DNA of 64,000 nucleotides from Pseudoponticoccus marisrubri (GCF_001482405.1 NZ_LPXO01000004.1:285204-349203), one strand, 5' to 3'; shown: positions 40,305-49,619, numbered from the stretch's first letter. Numbers and translations: made by a program. The notes: a model not told the origin generated them from the sequence alone.

Positions 40305-40348
40305 CAAATTTCATGCATGAAATTTGCAAATTCCGTTCACGGAATTTG
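40305..40348 (-). repeat. Palindrome array D: two palindromes between the binding protein gene and livH
   Basis: Unit 1 (40305-40326) is a perfect palindrome with arm CAAATTTCATG. Unit 2 (40327-40348) has 10-bp arms CAAATTCCGT/ACGGAATTTG around TC. On the transcribed (minus) strand the array begins 8 bases after the binding-protein stop. There is no T-run. Unit 1 differs from unit 1 of array C only by one compensated pair. Confidence 0.9.
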
Positions 40349-40355
40349 GTGGCGC

Positions 40356-41492
40356 TCACATGTTGCAGTCGGGCCCGTAGGCATCGGTGTGTTCGGTGGC
40401 CGCCGTTCCGATGATCCGGTTGGTGACCACGTCACCTTCCTTGACCACTTCGCGCATGTAGATGTCCTGGATCGGGTGGTGGTTGTCGGCGAAGGCGAAA
40501 TCCCCGCGCACCGACTGGAAATCGGCCGCTTTCAGCGCCGCGCGGAAGGCGTCGGGATCGGAGACATCTGCTGTCTCCACCGCCGATACCAGCAGCAGCC
40601 CGGTATCATAGCCCTGCGCCGCGTAGAGCGAGGGCAGCCGACCATAGGCTTCCTCGAAGGCTGCGACGAAATCGGCATTGCCCGGCACGTCGAGATCCTT
40701 CGACCAATGCGCGGTGTTCCGCACGCCGAGTGCCGCCTCGCCGATCGCGCCCAGGATCCCCTGGTCGAAGCTGAAGGCCGGGCCCATCACCGGGGTCTCG
40801 GCGCCCGAGCCGGAATACTGCTTCATGAAGGAGATCCCCATCCCGCCGGGCAGGAAGTAGAACAGCATCTCTGCCTCCGAGGCGCGGATCTGCGCGATCT
40901 CGGCGGCATAGTCGGTCTGGCCCAGCCGTGTGTAGATCTCGTCCTCGACCGTGCCCTCGAAGAAGCGTTTGAAGCCGGTGATGCCGTCCACGCCGGCGGG
41001 GTAGTTCGGCGCCATCAGGATGACCGAGCCGATGCCGTTTTCCGAGGCCCAGCTGCCCGCGGCCTCGTAGAAGGCGTCATTCTGCCAGGCGACGTTGAAA
41101 TAGTTCTGGTGGCAGCCGCGCCCGGCCAGCTGCGAGGGGCCGGCATTGGGCGACAGGTAGAACTTGCCCTGCGCGGTCACGCTGGGCACCACCGCCATGG
41201 CGAGGTTCGACCAGATGATACCGGTCAGCACGTCGACCTTCTCGGACTGGACCATCTTGTCGGCCAGCTGCACCGCCACGTCGGGCTTGCGCTGGTCGTC
41301 CTCGATCACGACCTCGATATCGTCGCGGCCGGACTGCTCCAGCGCCAGCAAGAAGCCGTCGCGCACGTCCAGCCCCAGCGACGCGCCGCCGCCCGATAAT
41401 GTCGTGATCATGCCCACCTTCACCTCGGCCAGTGCCGAGGTGGCCAGCGCCGCGGCCGCTGCCGTGGCCAGGGCCAGTCGCTTGAAAGTCAT
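40356..41492 (-). CDS. Liv-type ABC transporter substrate-binding protein
   Basis: 378 residues with a signal peptide (1-22, ending ATSALA). The mature part VKVGMITTLSGGGASLGLDVRDGFLLALEQ and later NYPAGVDGITGFKRF resemble the ligand-binding type I periplasmic proteins that bind branched amino acids, amides or aromatic acids. A single Cys pair (C126, C377) may be oxidised. Ligand undetermined. It is the first gene of the transporter operon and is likely expressed above the rest through the hairpins of array D. Confidence 0.9.
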   Translation of the reverse strand: MTFKRLALATAAAAALATSALAEVKVGMITTLSGGGASLGLDVRDGFLLALEQSGRDDIEVVIEDDQRKPDVAVQLADKMVQSEKVDVLTGIIWSNLAMAVVPSVTAQGKFYLSPNAGPSQLAGRGCHQNYFNVAWQNDAFYEAAGSWASENGIGSVILMAPNYPAGVDGITGFKRFFEGTVEDEIYTRLGQTDYAAEIAQIRASEAEMLFYFLPGGMGISFMKQYSGSGAETPVMGPAFSFDQGILGAIGEAALGVRNTAHWSKDLDVPGNADFVAAFEEAYGRLPSLYAAQGYDTGLLLVSAVETADVSDPDAFRAALKAADFQSVRGDFAFADNHHPIQDIYMREVVKEGDVVTNRIIGTAATEHTDAYGPDCNM

Positions 41493-41545
41493 GTGGTCTT
41501 CCTCCCTGTCCCGGGGGCCGCCCCTGAGCCGTGCCGGTCGCCCCG

Positions 41546-41782
41546 CTAGAATGCCCGGAATGTCAGGGTGGTGAGCGTCCGCTCGATCCCCTCGATCCCC
41601 AGCAGGTTGTCGTTGATGTAGAGCCCGATATCGTGATCCTCGGGAATGTAGAGCTTGACCAGAAGGTCGTATTCGCCGCTCGTCGAGTAGAGCTCGGAAT
41701 GGATCTCGCGCAGCGCGATGTCGCCGGCGACCCGGTAGGCCGTGCCGGGCTTGCAGCGGATCTGTACGAAAACGCAGTTCAT
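41546..41782 (-). CDS. stand-alone Lrp/AsnC ligand-binding (RAM) domain protein
   Basis: 78 residues made up only of the alpha/beta RAM fold (CVFVQIRCKPGTAYRVAGDI, SGEYDLLVKLYIPED, IEGIERTLTTLTF). It lacks the helix-turn-helix of Lrp regulators, as in other small stand-alone proteins of the family, which can bind small molecules or join Lrp oligomers. It lies 53 bases upstream of the binding-protein gene on the same strand, so it may be cotranscribed with the transporter. ATG 41782. Confidence 0.85.
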   Translation of the reverse strand: MNCVFVQIRCKPGTAYRVAGDIALREIHSELYSTSGEYDLLVKLYIPEDHDIGLYINDNLLGIEGIERTLTTLTFRAF

Positions 41783-41941
41783 GTCCGGACTCCCAAATGC
41801 TCCGCCGCCCCGAATTGACCGCAAATCCGGGCCCGAATCCACCCCCAACTTTCCCGGGGGCTTGCGAAATTCCCGATCCTGCCCGACCTTGCGCGCGCGG
41901 CGGGCGCGGGGTTCCGCCGGACAGGGAAAGGAAAACGGACC

Positions 41942-42712
41942 ATGGGCGAGCAGCGATACACGGATCTCGACGGGGCGTCGGTCTTCATCACCGGTGGCGG
42001 TGCGGGGATCGGCGCGGCGCTGACCGAGGGCTTCCTCGAGCAGGGGGCCCGCGTCGCCTTCGTCCAGCGTTCGGACGCGTCGGAATTCTGCGACGAGATG
42101 GCGGCGCGGCACGGGTCGCGGCCGCTCTTCCTGCCCTGCGACGTGACCGACACCGAGGCGCTGCGCCGCTGCATCGCCGAGGCCGCCGAGGCGCACGGCC
42201 CGATCAGCGTGCTGGTCAACAACGTGGCCAATGATGCGCGGCACGACACGCTGGACATGGAAGAGGCCGACTGGGAGGCCGCGCTGGCGGTCAACCTGCG
42301 GCCCTATTTCTTTGCCACCCAGGCCGTGGTGCCGATGATGAAGCGCATGGGCGGCGGTACGATCGTGAATTTCAGCTCGATCAGCTACATGGTCGGCGCC
42401 GCCGAGATGCCCGCCTATACCGCGGCCAACGGCGCGATCACGGCGCTGACGCGCGGCCATGCCCGCGAGTTCGGCCGCGACGGCATCCGCGTCAACGCGG
42501 TGGCGCCGGGCTGGGTGCTGACCGAGCGGCAGATGCGGCTCTGGGCCTCGCCCGAAGCGCTGGGCGCCTTTCTCGAGCGGCAATGCATCGGCCGGCACCT
42601 GACGCCGGTCGACATGGTCGGGCCGGTGCTGTTCCTGGCCTCCTCGGCCTCCAGCGTCATCACCGGGCAATGCATCGCCGCCGATGGCGGGGTGGTGACT
42701 GTCGCCGCCTGA
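41942..42712 (+). CDS. short-chain dehydrogenase/reductase with Lys-to-Asn change in the catalytic motif
   Basis: 256 residues. TGGGAGIG (18-25) binds NAD(P), NNVAN is the helix-stabilising motif, and S146 precedes Y159. The YxxxK motif reads Y159-T-A-A-N163: the codon is AAC, so the lysine that lowers the tyrosine pKa is missing. The fold is otherwise normal. Together with the SMP-30 lactonase gene downstream, a sugar or aldose dehydrogenase role would be natural, but the altered site leaves activity in doubt. AAAGGAAA lies before ATG 41942. Confidence 0.88.
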   Translation: MGEQRYTDLDGASVFITGGGAGIGAALTEGFLEQGARVAFVQRSDASEFCDEMAARHGSRPLFLPCDVTDTEALRRCIAEAAEAHGPISVLVNNVANDARHDTLDMEEADWEAALAVNLRPYFFATQAVVPMMKRMGGGTIVNFSSISYMVGAAEMPAYTAANGAITALTRGHAREFGRDGIRVNAVAPGWVLTERQMRLWASPEALGAFLERQCIGRHLTPVDMVGPVLFLASSASSVITGQCIAADGGVVTVAA

Positions 42713-42771
42713 CGCGCTAAGCCGGGCGCGAGGACCCGCCGCGCGGCGCGGGCGAGGAGGGAGAACACGCG

Positions 42772-43623
42772 ATGACCACCGCCATCCTGTCGCAGACGAA
42801 ATGCCAGCTGGGCGAGGGGCCGCTCTGGCATCCCGAGCGCGGCACGCTGTTCTGGTTCGACATCCTGTCGCACAGGCTTTTCGAACATGACGGCACGGCC
42901 GAGCGGCACTGGCAGTTCGACCGCGCCGTCTCGGCCGCGGGCTGGGTGGATCGCGACCGCCTGCTGGTGGCCTCCGAGCGCGATCTCTTCGTCTTCGACC
43001 TCGAGACCGGGGCCGAGGAGCATATCGTCGATCTGGAGGCCGACATTCCCGGCAACCGCTCCAATGACGGGCGCGCCGACCCGTTCGGCGGGTTCTGGAT
43101 CGGCACGATGAGCTATGATGCAGCGCCCGGGGCGGGGGCGATCTATCGCTATTATCGCGGCGAGTTGCGCCGCATCCTGTCCGACATCACCATCACCAAC
43201 GCGATCTGTTTCGCGCCCGACGGCAGCACCGCCTATTTCGCCGACACGGTGACCGACGAGATCCGCAAGGTCGCGCTGGATGCCGAGGGCTGGCCTTCGG
43301 GCGCGCCCGAGCGGTTCGTGGACCTGACCGACAATGGCTGGCACCCGGACGGCGCCGTGGTCGATGTTCAGGGCAACCTGTGGAACGCGCAATGGGGCCA
43401 TTCGCGCGTGGCCTGCTATGCGTCCGATGGCACATTCCTGCGCGCCGTGCCCTTCCCGGCCACCCAGATCAGCTGCCCCTGTTTCGGCGGCCCGGATCTG
43501 GGCCGGCTGTTCGCCACCTCGGCCGCGGTCGGCACGGGGGCCGAGGATCCGCAGGCGGGGCTGACCTTCGTGGCCGATCTGGACGGTCTGCGCGGGCAGG
43601 CCGAGCACCGGGTCATCCTCTGA
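42772..43623 (+). CDS. SMP-30/gluconolactonase family lactonase
   Basis: 283 residues forming a six-bladed beta-propeller. Metal ligands are visible: E15 in LGEGPLW, N102/D103 region in SNDGRADPFGGFWIG, and PDG motifs (FAPDGSTAYFADT and HPDGAVVD). These enzymes open sugar lactones to aldonic acids with a divalent cation. The strong site GAGGAGGGAG precedes ATG 42772. Gene order SDR-lactonase fits an oxidative sugar pathway. Confidence 0.93.
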   Translation: MTTAILSQTKCQLGEGPLWHPERGTLFWFDILSHRLFEHDGTAERHWQFDRAVSAAGWVDRDRLLVASERDLFVFDLETGAEEHIVDLEADIPGNRSNDGRADPFGGFWIGTMSYDAAPGAGAIYRYYRGELRRILSDITITNAICFAPDGSTAYFADTVTDEIRKVALDAEGWPSGAPERFVDLTDNGWHPDGAVVDVQGNLWNAQWGHSRVACYASDGTFLRAVPFPATQISCPCFGGPDLGRLFATSAAVGTGAEDPQAGLTFVADLDGLRGQAEHRVIL

Positions 43624-43636
43624 CCGGCGGGGCGAG

Positions 43637-44731
43637 ATGGCACGCAGCGCAGATATCCTGATCATCGGCGGCGGCATGGCCGGGGCGAGCCTTGCCGGGC
43701 GCATCGCACCCGAGGCGCGGGTGATCCTGCTCGAGGCCGACCCACGGCCGGGCATGCAGGCCTCGGGGCGGTCGGCGGCGCTCTTCGTGCGCAATTACGG
43801 CAATGCCACGATCCGCGCGATCAATGATCTCGCCGCCCCCTTCCTGGCCGCGCCGGACCTGCTAGACGAGCCCTCGTTCCTGTCGCCGCGCGGCGTGCTC
43901 CACATCGCCGGGCCCGACGAGGCCGAGCGGCTGGACCGCGGCGTGGCCGAGGCCGCCGGGGTCGAGAAACTGAGCCCGGGCGCGGCGCTGGACCGTGTGC
44001 CCATCCTGCGCCCCGACAGCGCGGCCTCGGCCTGGCTGGAGCCCGGCGCACAGGATATCGATGCCGACCGGATGCTGGCCGCCTTCCTGCGGCGCGCTCG
44101 GCGCTTCGGGGCCGGGATCGAGACCAATGCCCGCGTCACCGCCATCGCGCATGACGGCGACTGGCAGGTCACCGCGGGGGGTGAGACCTACAGCGCGCCG
44201 GTTCTGGTCAACGCGGCGGGCGCCTGGGCCGACGAGGTGGCGGCGCTGGCGCGGGCACGGCCGCGCGGGCTGCAGCCGCTTCGGCGCAGCGCCGCGCTGC
44301 TGCCGGTGCCGGAGGATCTGCGGATCGACGACTGGCCCATGGTGCTGCCGGTGGGCGAGACATGGTATGCCAAGCCCGATGCCGGCAAGCTGCTGGTCTC
44401 GCCCGCCGATGCCGATCCGGTCGCGCCGATGGATGCCTGGCCGGATGACATGGTGCTGGCCGAGGGGCTGCACCGGTTCGAGCAGGCCGTGACCCTGCCG
44501 GTGACCCGCGTCTCGCACAGCTGGGCCGGGCTGCGCACCTTCGCACCCGACAAGACCCCGCTGGTCGGCTTCGACGCCGCGGCCGAGGGGTTCTTCTGGC
44601 TGGCCGGGCAAGGCGGCTATGGTATCAAGACCGCGCCGGTCCTTGCCTCCATCGCCGCCGCGCTGCTGCAAGGCCGGGCACCTGACGAGCCCGCGACGAT
44701 CACGACGGCGCTGGACCCCAACCGGCTCTGA
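43637..44731 (+). CDS. FAD-dependent amino-acid dehydrogenase, D-arginine dehydrogenase-like
   Basis: 364 residues. The Rossmann motif DILIIGGGMAGASLAGRI and the C-terminal block SHSWAGLRTFAPDKTPLVGFD with GFFWLAGQGGYGIKTAP resemble the D-arginine dehydrogenase DauA of Pseudomonas. It would convert D-amino acids to 2-oxo acids without O2. The start follows 14 bases after the lactonase stop. Whether it belongs to the sugar genes or links to the Liv transporter is unclear. Confidence 0.87.
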   Translation: MARSADILIIGGGMAGASLAGRIAPEARVILLEADPRPGMQASGRSAALFVRNYGNATIRAINDLAAPFLAAPDLLDEPSFLSPRGVLHIAGPDEAERLDRGVAEAAGVEKLSPGAALDRVPILRPDSAASAWLEPGAQDIDADRMLAAFLRRARRFGAGIETNARVTAIAHDGDWQVTAGGETYSAPVLVNAAGAWADEVAALARARPRGLQPLRRSAALLPVPEDLRIDDWPMVLPVGETWYAKPDAGKLLVSPADADPVAPMDAWPDDMVLAEGLHRFEQAVTLPVTRVSHSWAGLRTFAPDKTPLVGFDAAAEGFFWLAGQGGYGIKTAPVLASIAAALLQGRAPDEPATITTALDPNRL

Positions 44732-44769
44732 GGCTTGATCCGCGGCAGCGCAGCGCGCAGTCTGGTCCC

Positions 44770-45228
44770 ATGACACAGGACACCGAACCCAGCGATCCGG
44801 GCGAGGCGCGGATCGAGGCACCGCTGACGGCGGATGCGCATGTGGTCTTCATCGGCCGCCTGCGCACGCCCTTTGCCCGTCCCGAGGATTGCCCCCGGCA
44901 GGGCGATATCGAGGCCGGGCCCGAATGCCGCGCGGTGCTGGACCCGGTCTACCTGCCGGCGCTGCAAGGGCTGGAGCCGGGCGCGACGCTCGACCTGCTC
45001 TACTGGCTCGACCGGTCGCGGCGCGACCTGCTGACCCAGTCGCGCAAGTCCGACGGCGCGCCGCGCGGCACGTTCTCGCTGCGCTCGCCGGTGCGGCCCA
45101 ACCCGATCGGCCTGTCGCAGGTGCGGCTGCTGCGGCGCGAGGGGGACGCGCTGGTGCTGCGCGGGCTGGATTGCGTGGACGGCACGCCGCTTCTGGACAT
45201 CAAGCCTGCCAAGTGCCCCAACGCCTGA
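44770..45228 (+). CDS. TrmO/TsaA-type tRNA methyltransferase-like protein (UPF0066)
   Basis: 152 residues, one UPF0066 domain. Motifs GRLRTPFARPEDCPRQG, the LYWLDRSRRDLL segment and TFSLRSPVRPNPIGLSQV are diagnostic, ending LDIKPAKCPNA. TrmO methylates N6-threonylcarbamoyladenosine-37 in some tRNAs; this shorter single-domain form may act on another substrate. It converges on matB, 3 bases apart. Confidence 0.87.
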   Translation: MTQDTEPSDPGEARIEAPLTADAHVVFIGRLRTPFARPEDCPRQGDIEAGPECRAVLDPVYLPALQGLEPGATLDLLYWLDRSRRDLLTQSRKSDGAPRGTFSLRSPVRPNPIGLSQVRLLRREGDALVLRGLDCVDGTPLLDIKPAKCPNA

Positions 45229-45231
45229 GCG

Positions 45232-46743
45232 TCAGCCGGTGAACAGCGCTTTATAGGTCTCGCGCAGCGCGGCCTTCTGCACCTTGCCCATCGTGTTGCG
45301 CGGCAGCGCGTCGACCACGACCATGTGGCGCGGATGCTTGAAGCGCGCGAGCGCGGTTGTCACAGTCGTTTTGATCGCGTCCAGATCGGGCGTGGCCCCC
45401 GCCTCGGGCACCAGCACGGCGACCGGCGTCTCGCCGAAATCGGGATGCGGCACGCCGATCACCGCGGATTCCAGCACGCCCGGCTGGTCGTCCAGCAGGC
45501 TCTCGATCTCCTTGGGGTAGATGTTGTAGCCGCCCGAGATGATCAGGTCCTTGTTGCGCCCGACGATGGTGACATAGCCCTCGGCATCCTGCTGGGCGAG
45601 GTCGCCGGTGATGAAGAACCCGTCGGCGCGCAGCTCTTCGGCGGTCTTCTCGGGCATCTGCCAGTAGCCCTTGAACACGTTGGGCCCGCGCACCTCCAGC
45701 ACGCCTATCTCGCCGCGTGGCAGCTCGGTGCCGTCCGCGTCGCAGACCTTCACCTCGACCCCGGGCAGGGGAAGGCCCACCGTGCCCGCGCGCCGTTCGC
45801 CGTCATGGGGGTTCGAGGTGTTCATGTTGGTCTCGGTCATGCCGTAGCGTTCGAGGATCTGGTGCCCGCAGCGCGCCTCGAAGCGGCGATGCGTCTCGGC
45901 CAGAAGCGGCGCCGAGCCCGAGATGAAGAGCCGCATGTTCCCCGCCGCCTCGGCGGTGAAGCTCGGCGCGTCCAGCAGCCGCGTGTAGAATGTGGGCACG
46001 CCCATCATCGTGGTGGCGCGCGGCATCCAGCCCAGCAGCGCGTCGGGGTCGAATTTCGGGAAGAACACCATCGAGGCGCCGGCGGCGAGGATCACGTTGG
46101 TGGCCACGAACAGCCCGTGTGTGTGAAAAATCGGCAGCGCGTGCAGCAGCACGTCGCGGGCCGTGAAGCGCCAGGCCTCGACCAGCGTCAGCGCGTTGGA
46201 GAGCAGGTTGTCCTGCGTCAGCATCGCGCCCTTCGAGCGGCCCGTCGTGCCCGAGGTATAGAGGAAGGCGGCGATGTCATCGGGCGCGCGCGGCGTGACC
46301 GGCGCCTCGGTCGGCGCTTTGTCGGCGCGCCGGGCCAAGCTGCCCGCGCCCTCCGCGCCCAGCGTCAGGCAGGCGGCGCCCGCCGCCTCTGCCACAGGGC
46401 GCAGCGCAGGCTGGTTCGCCGGTGCGCAGACCAGCAGCCGCGCGCCGCTGTTCTCGACGAAATAGGAGATCTCCTCGGCCGTGTAGCCGGTGTTGAGCGG
46501 CAGAAAGACGATCCCCGCCTGGATGCAGCCGAAGATCAGCGCCAGCGCATCGGGGCATTTGTTCACCTGCAGCGCCACGCGGTCGCCGGATTCCAGCCCC
46601 TCGGCGCGCAGGGCACCGGCGAATTGCGCCACGCGGCCCAGGAACTCCGCATAGCTGACCGTGCCGCCCTCGGGCACGTGCAGAAAGACCGTGTCGCGCC
46701 CGGCATGGGCGGCCAGCAGCGTGTCGTGGATCGGGTTTCCCAT
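45232..46743 (-). CDS. matB: malonyl-CoA synthetase (acyl-adenylating enzyme)
   Basis: 503 residues. The AMP-binding motif YTSGTTGRSKGAML, A5-type ERYGMTETNMNTSNPHDGERRAGTVG, and catalytic C-terminal lysine region LPRNTMGKVQK identify an acyl-CoA synthetase. The segment LLHALPIFHTHGLFVATN and overall similarity point to malonate (or methylmalonate) as substrate. It allows growth on, or detoxification of, malonate by making malonyl-CoA. No malonate decarboxylase or transporter gene is next to it. Confidence 0.92.
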   Translation of the reverse strand: MGNPIHDTLLAAHAGRDTVFLHVPEGGTVSYAEFLGRVAQFAGALRAEGLESGDRVALQVNKCPDALALIFGCIQAGIVFLPLNTGYTAEEISYFVENSGARLLVCAPANQPALRPVAEAAGAACLTLGAEGAGSLARRADKAPTEAPVTPRAPDDIAAFLYTSGTTGRSKGAMLTQDNLLSNALTLVEAWRFTARDVLLHALPIFHTHGLFVATNVILAAGASMVFFPKFDPDALLGWMPRATTMMGVPTFYTRLLDAPSFTAEAAGNMRLFISGSAPLLAETHRRFEARCGHQILERYGMTETNMNTSNPHDGERRAGTVGLPLPGVEVKVCDADGTELPRGEIGVLEVRGPNVFKGYWQMPEKTAEELRADGFFITGDLAQQDAEGYVTIVGRNKDLIISGGYNIYPKEIESLLDDQPGVLESAVIGVPHPDFGETPVAVLVPEAGATPDLDAIKTTVTTALARFKHPRHMVVVDALPRNTMGKVQKAALRETYKALFTG

Positions 46744-46785
46744 GGCGGTCTCCTTCTCGTCGGGCCCGTCGGGCGGGGCTGCGGC

Positions 46786-49398
46786 CTAGCCTTTATCCAG
46801 CCCCGCCAGAGAGACAAGCCCGCTGCGCTCGATTTCCGCGGCGGTCGCGCGCCAGCAGGTGGCCAGCGCGGCGCGGCGCCGCGACAGCTCGTCCGGATCG
46901 GCCGCGGGCGCGGCCTCTTGCAGGGCGCGCAGCTCGGCGGCCAGGCGCAGCGCGCCGAACACGCCCGCCGATCCGGCCATGCGATGCGCCTCGGCGGCCA
47001 GCGCGGCGCGATCCCCGGAGGGGGGCGCGCCACCGTTCAGAAAGGCGCGCATCTCGGCGGCGAAGGTGCTGAGCGCGTGCTCCACCTTGTCGGCTGGCAG
47101 GTCGGCGCCCAGCTCGCGCAACTGGCGCGGGTCGATCACCGGGGTCTCTTGTGCAGGCGCTGCAACCGGCGGCGCGGCCTCGGGCGCATCGCCCCCCGAG
47201 ATCGCCTGCAGCAGCGCGGCGCGCAGCGCCCCGGCGGTCAGCGGCTTGACCAGCACACCGCTCATGCCCGCGGCGTGGAACTCGGCCACCTGGTCGGGCA
47301 GGGCATGGGCCGTGGTGGCCACGATCGGCGCGTCGGCCGAGGCGCCGCCCTCGGCGCGGATCCGCCGCGTGGCCTCCAGCCCGTCCATGCCGGGCATGGA
47401 GATGTCCATCAGGATCACGTCATACTCGTCGCTGCGGGCGCGGGCCACGCCCTCGGCCCCGGTATGGGCATCGGTGACGCGGTGGCCGTCGCGGCGCAGA
47501 AGCTCGCCCGCGACAAGGCGGTTCACCTCGTTATCCTCGACCATCAGCACGCGCAGGGGCGGCAGGTCGGCGGGGTCCACCACGCCGGGCTCGGGCGGCG
47601 GGGCCGGCAGGTCGGCGCCCTCGGGCGGCGGGGCCAGCGGCAGGCAGAGCCAGAAGACCGAGCCGTCGCCCGGCTCGCTCTCGGCGCCCAGCCGCCCGCC
47701 AAGCGCGTTGGCCAGCCGCTGCGCGATGCCGAGGCCCAGCCCGGTGCCCGCGCTGCGCCGGCTGTAAGAGGCGTCGATGGTCACGAAATCGCCGAAGATG
47801 CGTTCCAGATCCTCCTCGGCGATGCCCACGCCCGTGTCGATCACCCGGATCTCGACCTCGTGCAGACCGCGATGGCACTCGGTCTCGATGCGGATGCGGC
47901 CGTTTTCGGTGAACTTGATGGCGTTGCCCACGAGGTTCAGCAGGATCTGCTGCAGCCGGTCGGGATCGCCATGGACCTCGTGCAGCACCGGGCTGGGCGG
48001 GGCCAGCGTCAGCGTGTTGCCATGCCGGCGGGCGCGTTCGGCCTGGCCCTCGACCAGCTCGGTCAGCAGCGCCACGAGGTCGAAGCGCGTGTTGCGCAGG
48101 CTCATCTTGCCCGCGTCCAGCCGCGAGATGTCCAGCACGTCATTCACATGGGTCAGCAATTGCCGCCCGGAATTGCGGATGATGCGCAGGAAGCGGCGGT
48201 TGCGCGCATCCATCGCCTGCGTGTCGATCAGGTCCAGCGTACCCAGCATGCCGTTCAGGGGGGTGCGCATCTCGTGGCTCATCACCGCAAGCAGGTCGGC
48301 CTTCTGCTTCTCGCCCTTCACCGCCTGGTCGCGGGCGCGGCGCAGCGCGTCCTCGGCGCGCACCCGGGCCGAGATGTCGCGGATGAAGCCCACGAAGATC
48401 TCGCCGTCGCGGCTCTGCGCCTTGGCCAGCGACAGGTCCACGGGAAAGACCTCGCCCGATTTGCGCCGCGCCTCCAGCTGCACGATGCCGCGCCCGATCA
48501 TGTGGGTCCGGCCGCGTTCCAGGTGGTCGCGCATGCCGGCCACGTGGCGCGCGCGCAGGTGGTCGGGCACGATCAGGTCGGCCATGTCGGCACCGATCGC
48601 CTCGGCGCGCGGATAGCCGAAGACCCGCTCGGCCGCGCCATTGTACTCGACGATCCGGCCATGCCGGTCGGTGACGATCACCGCGTCCAGCGAGGTGGCG
48701 ATGATCGCCTCCATCCGCTCGCGGATCTCGCGGTGCAGCGAGCTTTCGCGCTCGCGCTCGCGGGCCAGCCGGAACAGCGTTATGACGACCACCACCAGCA
48801 TGATGACCAGCGTCACGGTCAGCACGGCGATGCGGAACAGCGTGTCCGAAACGCTTGTGCGCTGCGCGTCGCTGATGCGCGAGAAATGCGTGACCCCCAT
48901 CAGCGCGATGCGGCGCACCGGCTCGCGCAGGCGGGCCACCCCGTCCAGCATCCGGGGCAGGGCGGCGGCCAGCGCGGCGTCCGGCCCGTCGATCACCGGC
49001 AGGTGGCGGTCGAGATAGTCCGTCACGGCCTGCAGGCTGCGCGCCATCTCGGGCTCGGTGCGCAGGGGCGCGAAGACCGCGCTGTCGGTCAGCACGCCCA
49101 TCCGGCTGAAGAGCACGTCGAAGCGCAGCCGCACCTCGTCCAGAGCGGCGCCGCGATCCGCCTCATCAGCCGAAGCGGCGCGGATCAGCGCGACCTCCAG
49201 CGCCATCGTGTCGGTCTCGCCCTGGCTGAGCGTCCATTGCACGTTGTCCGACGAGGCCGAGGCCAGCCGCTCCAGCTGCAGCCGCACATCCATCACCAGA
49301 GCGACGATGGCCGAGACGAAGAGCGCCATGACGAAGCTGGCCAGCCCGCGGCGCACCGCGGCATTGTTGGTGAAGATCCTGCGGCGCGTTGCTGCCAT
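46786..49398 (-). CDS. hybrid sensor histidine kinase, PAS-HisKA-HATPase-REC-HPt
   Basis: 870 residues. TM1 about 18-36 and TM2 about 188-210 flank a periplasmic domain of 150 residues. A PAS domain follows (about 227-345, with GYPRAEAIGADMADLI), then HisKA (SHEMRTPLNG, H375), ATP-binding boxes (NLVGNAIKFTE, DTGVGIAEED, GTGLGLGIAQ), a receiver (D665 in LMDISMPGMDG) and an HPt domain (H805 in EAHRMAGSAGVFG). The complete relay H-D-H can pass phosphate to a separate regulator. The gene diverges from the response-regulator gene at 49620, a likely partner. The signal is unknown. ATG 49398 (MAATRRRIF) fits the membrane anchor. Confidence 0.94.
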   Translation of the reverse strand: MAATRRRIFTNNAAVRRGLASFVMALFVSAIVALVMDVRLQLERLASASSDNVQWTLSQGETDTMALEVALIRAASADEADRGAALDEVRLRFDVLFSRMGVLTDSAVFAPLRTEPEMARSLQAVTDYLDRHLPVIDGPDAALAAALPRMLDGVARLREPVRRIALMGVTHFSRISDAQRTSVSDTLFRIAVLTVTLVIMLVVVVITLFRLARERERESSLHREIRERMEAIIATSLDAVIVTDRHGRIVEYNGAAERVFGYPRAEAIGADMADLIVPDHLRARHVAGMRDHLERGRTHMIGRGIVQLEARRKSGEVFPVDLSLAKAQSRDGEIFVGFIRDISARVRAEDALRRARDQAVKGEKQKADLLAVMSHEMRTPLNGMLGTLDLIDTQAMDARNRRFLRIIRNSGRQLLTHVNDVLDISRLDAGKMSLRNTRFDLVALLTELVEGQAERARRHGNTLTLAPPSPVLHEVHGDPDRLQQILLNLVGNAIKFTENGRIRIETECHRGLHEVEIRVIDTGVGIAEEDLERIFGDFVTIDASYSRRSAGTGLGLGIAQRLANALGGRLGAESEPGDGSVFWLCLPLAPPPEGADLPAPPPEPGVVDPADLPPLRVLMVEDNEVNRLVAGELLRRDGHRVTDAHTGAEGVARARSDEYDVILMDISMPGMDGLEATRRIRAEGGASADAPIVATTAHALPDQVAEFHAAGMSGVLVKPLTAGALRAALLQAISGGDAPEAAPPVAAPAQETPVIDPRQLRELGADLPADKVEHALSTFAAEMRAFLNGGAPPSGDRAALAAEAHRMAGSAGVFGALRLAAELRALQEAAPAADPDELSRRRAALATCWRATAAEIERSGLVSLAGLDKG

Positions 49399-49619
49399 GC
49401 GATAACCCCCGGGGCCCCGGATCCCGGTATGGCCGCATCGCGCGCCCGATGCCAACCCCTTGTGCATTTGCAGCGTATCCTGCTTGATGTCGGGCCGGGT
49501 TCGGCGTTTATATGCCGCGACGGGCCCCCGGGCCGCAGGACCCGGGCAGGACAAGGGCCCGAGGGCGCGGCCGGCCCCGAGGGGGCAGGCCCGTTGCACG
49601 CGAACCGGAGGCATCGCCC

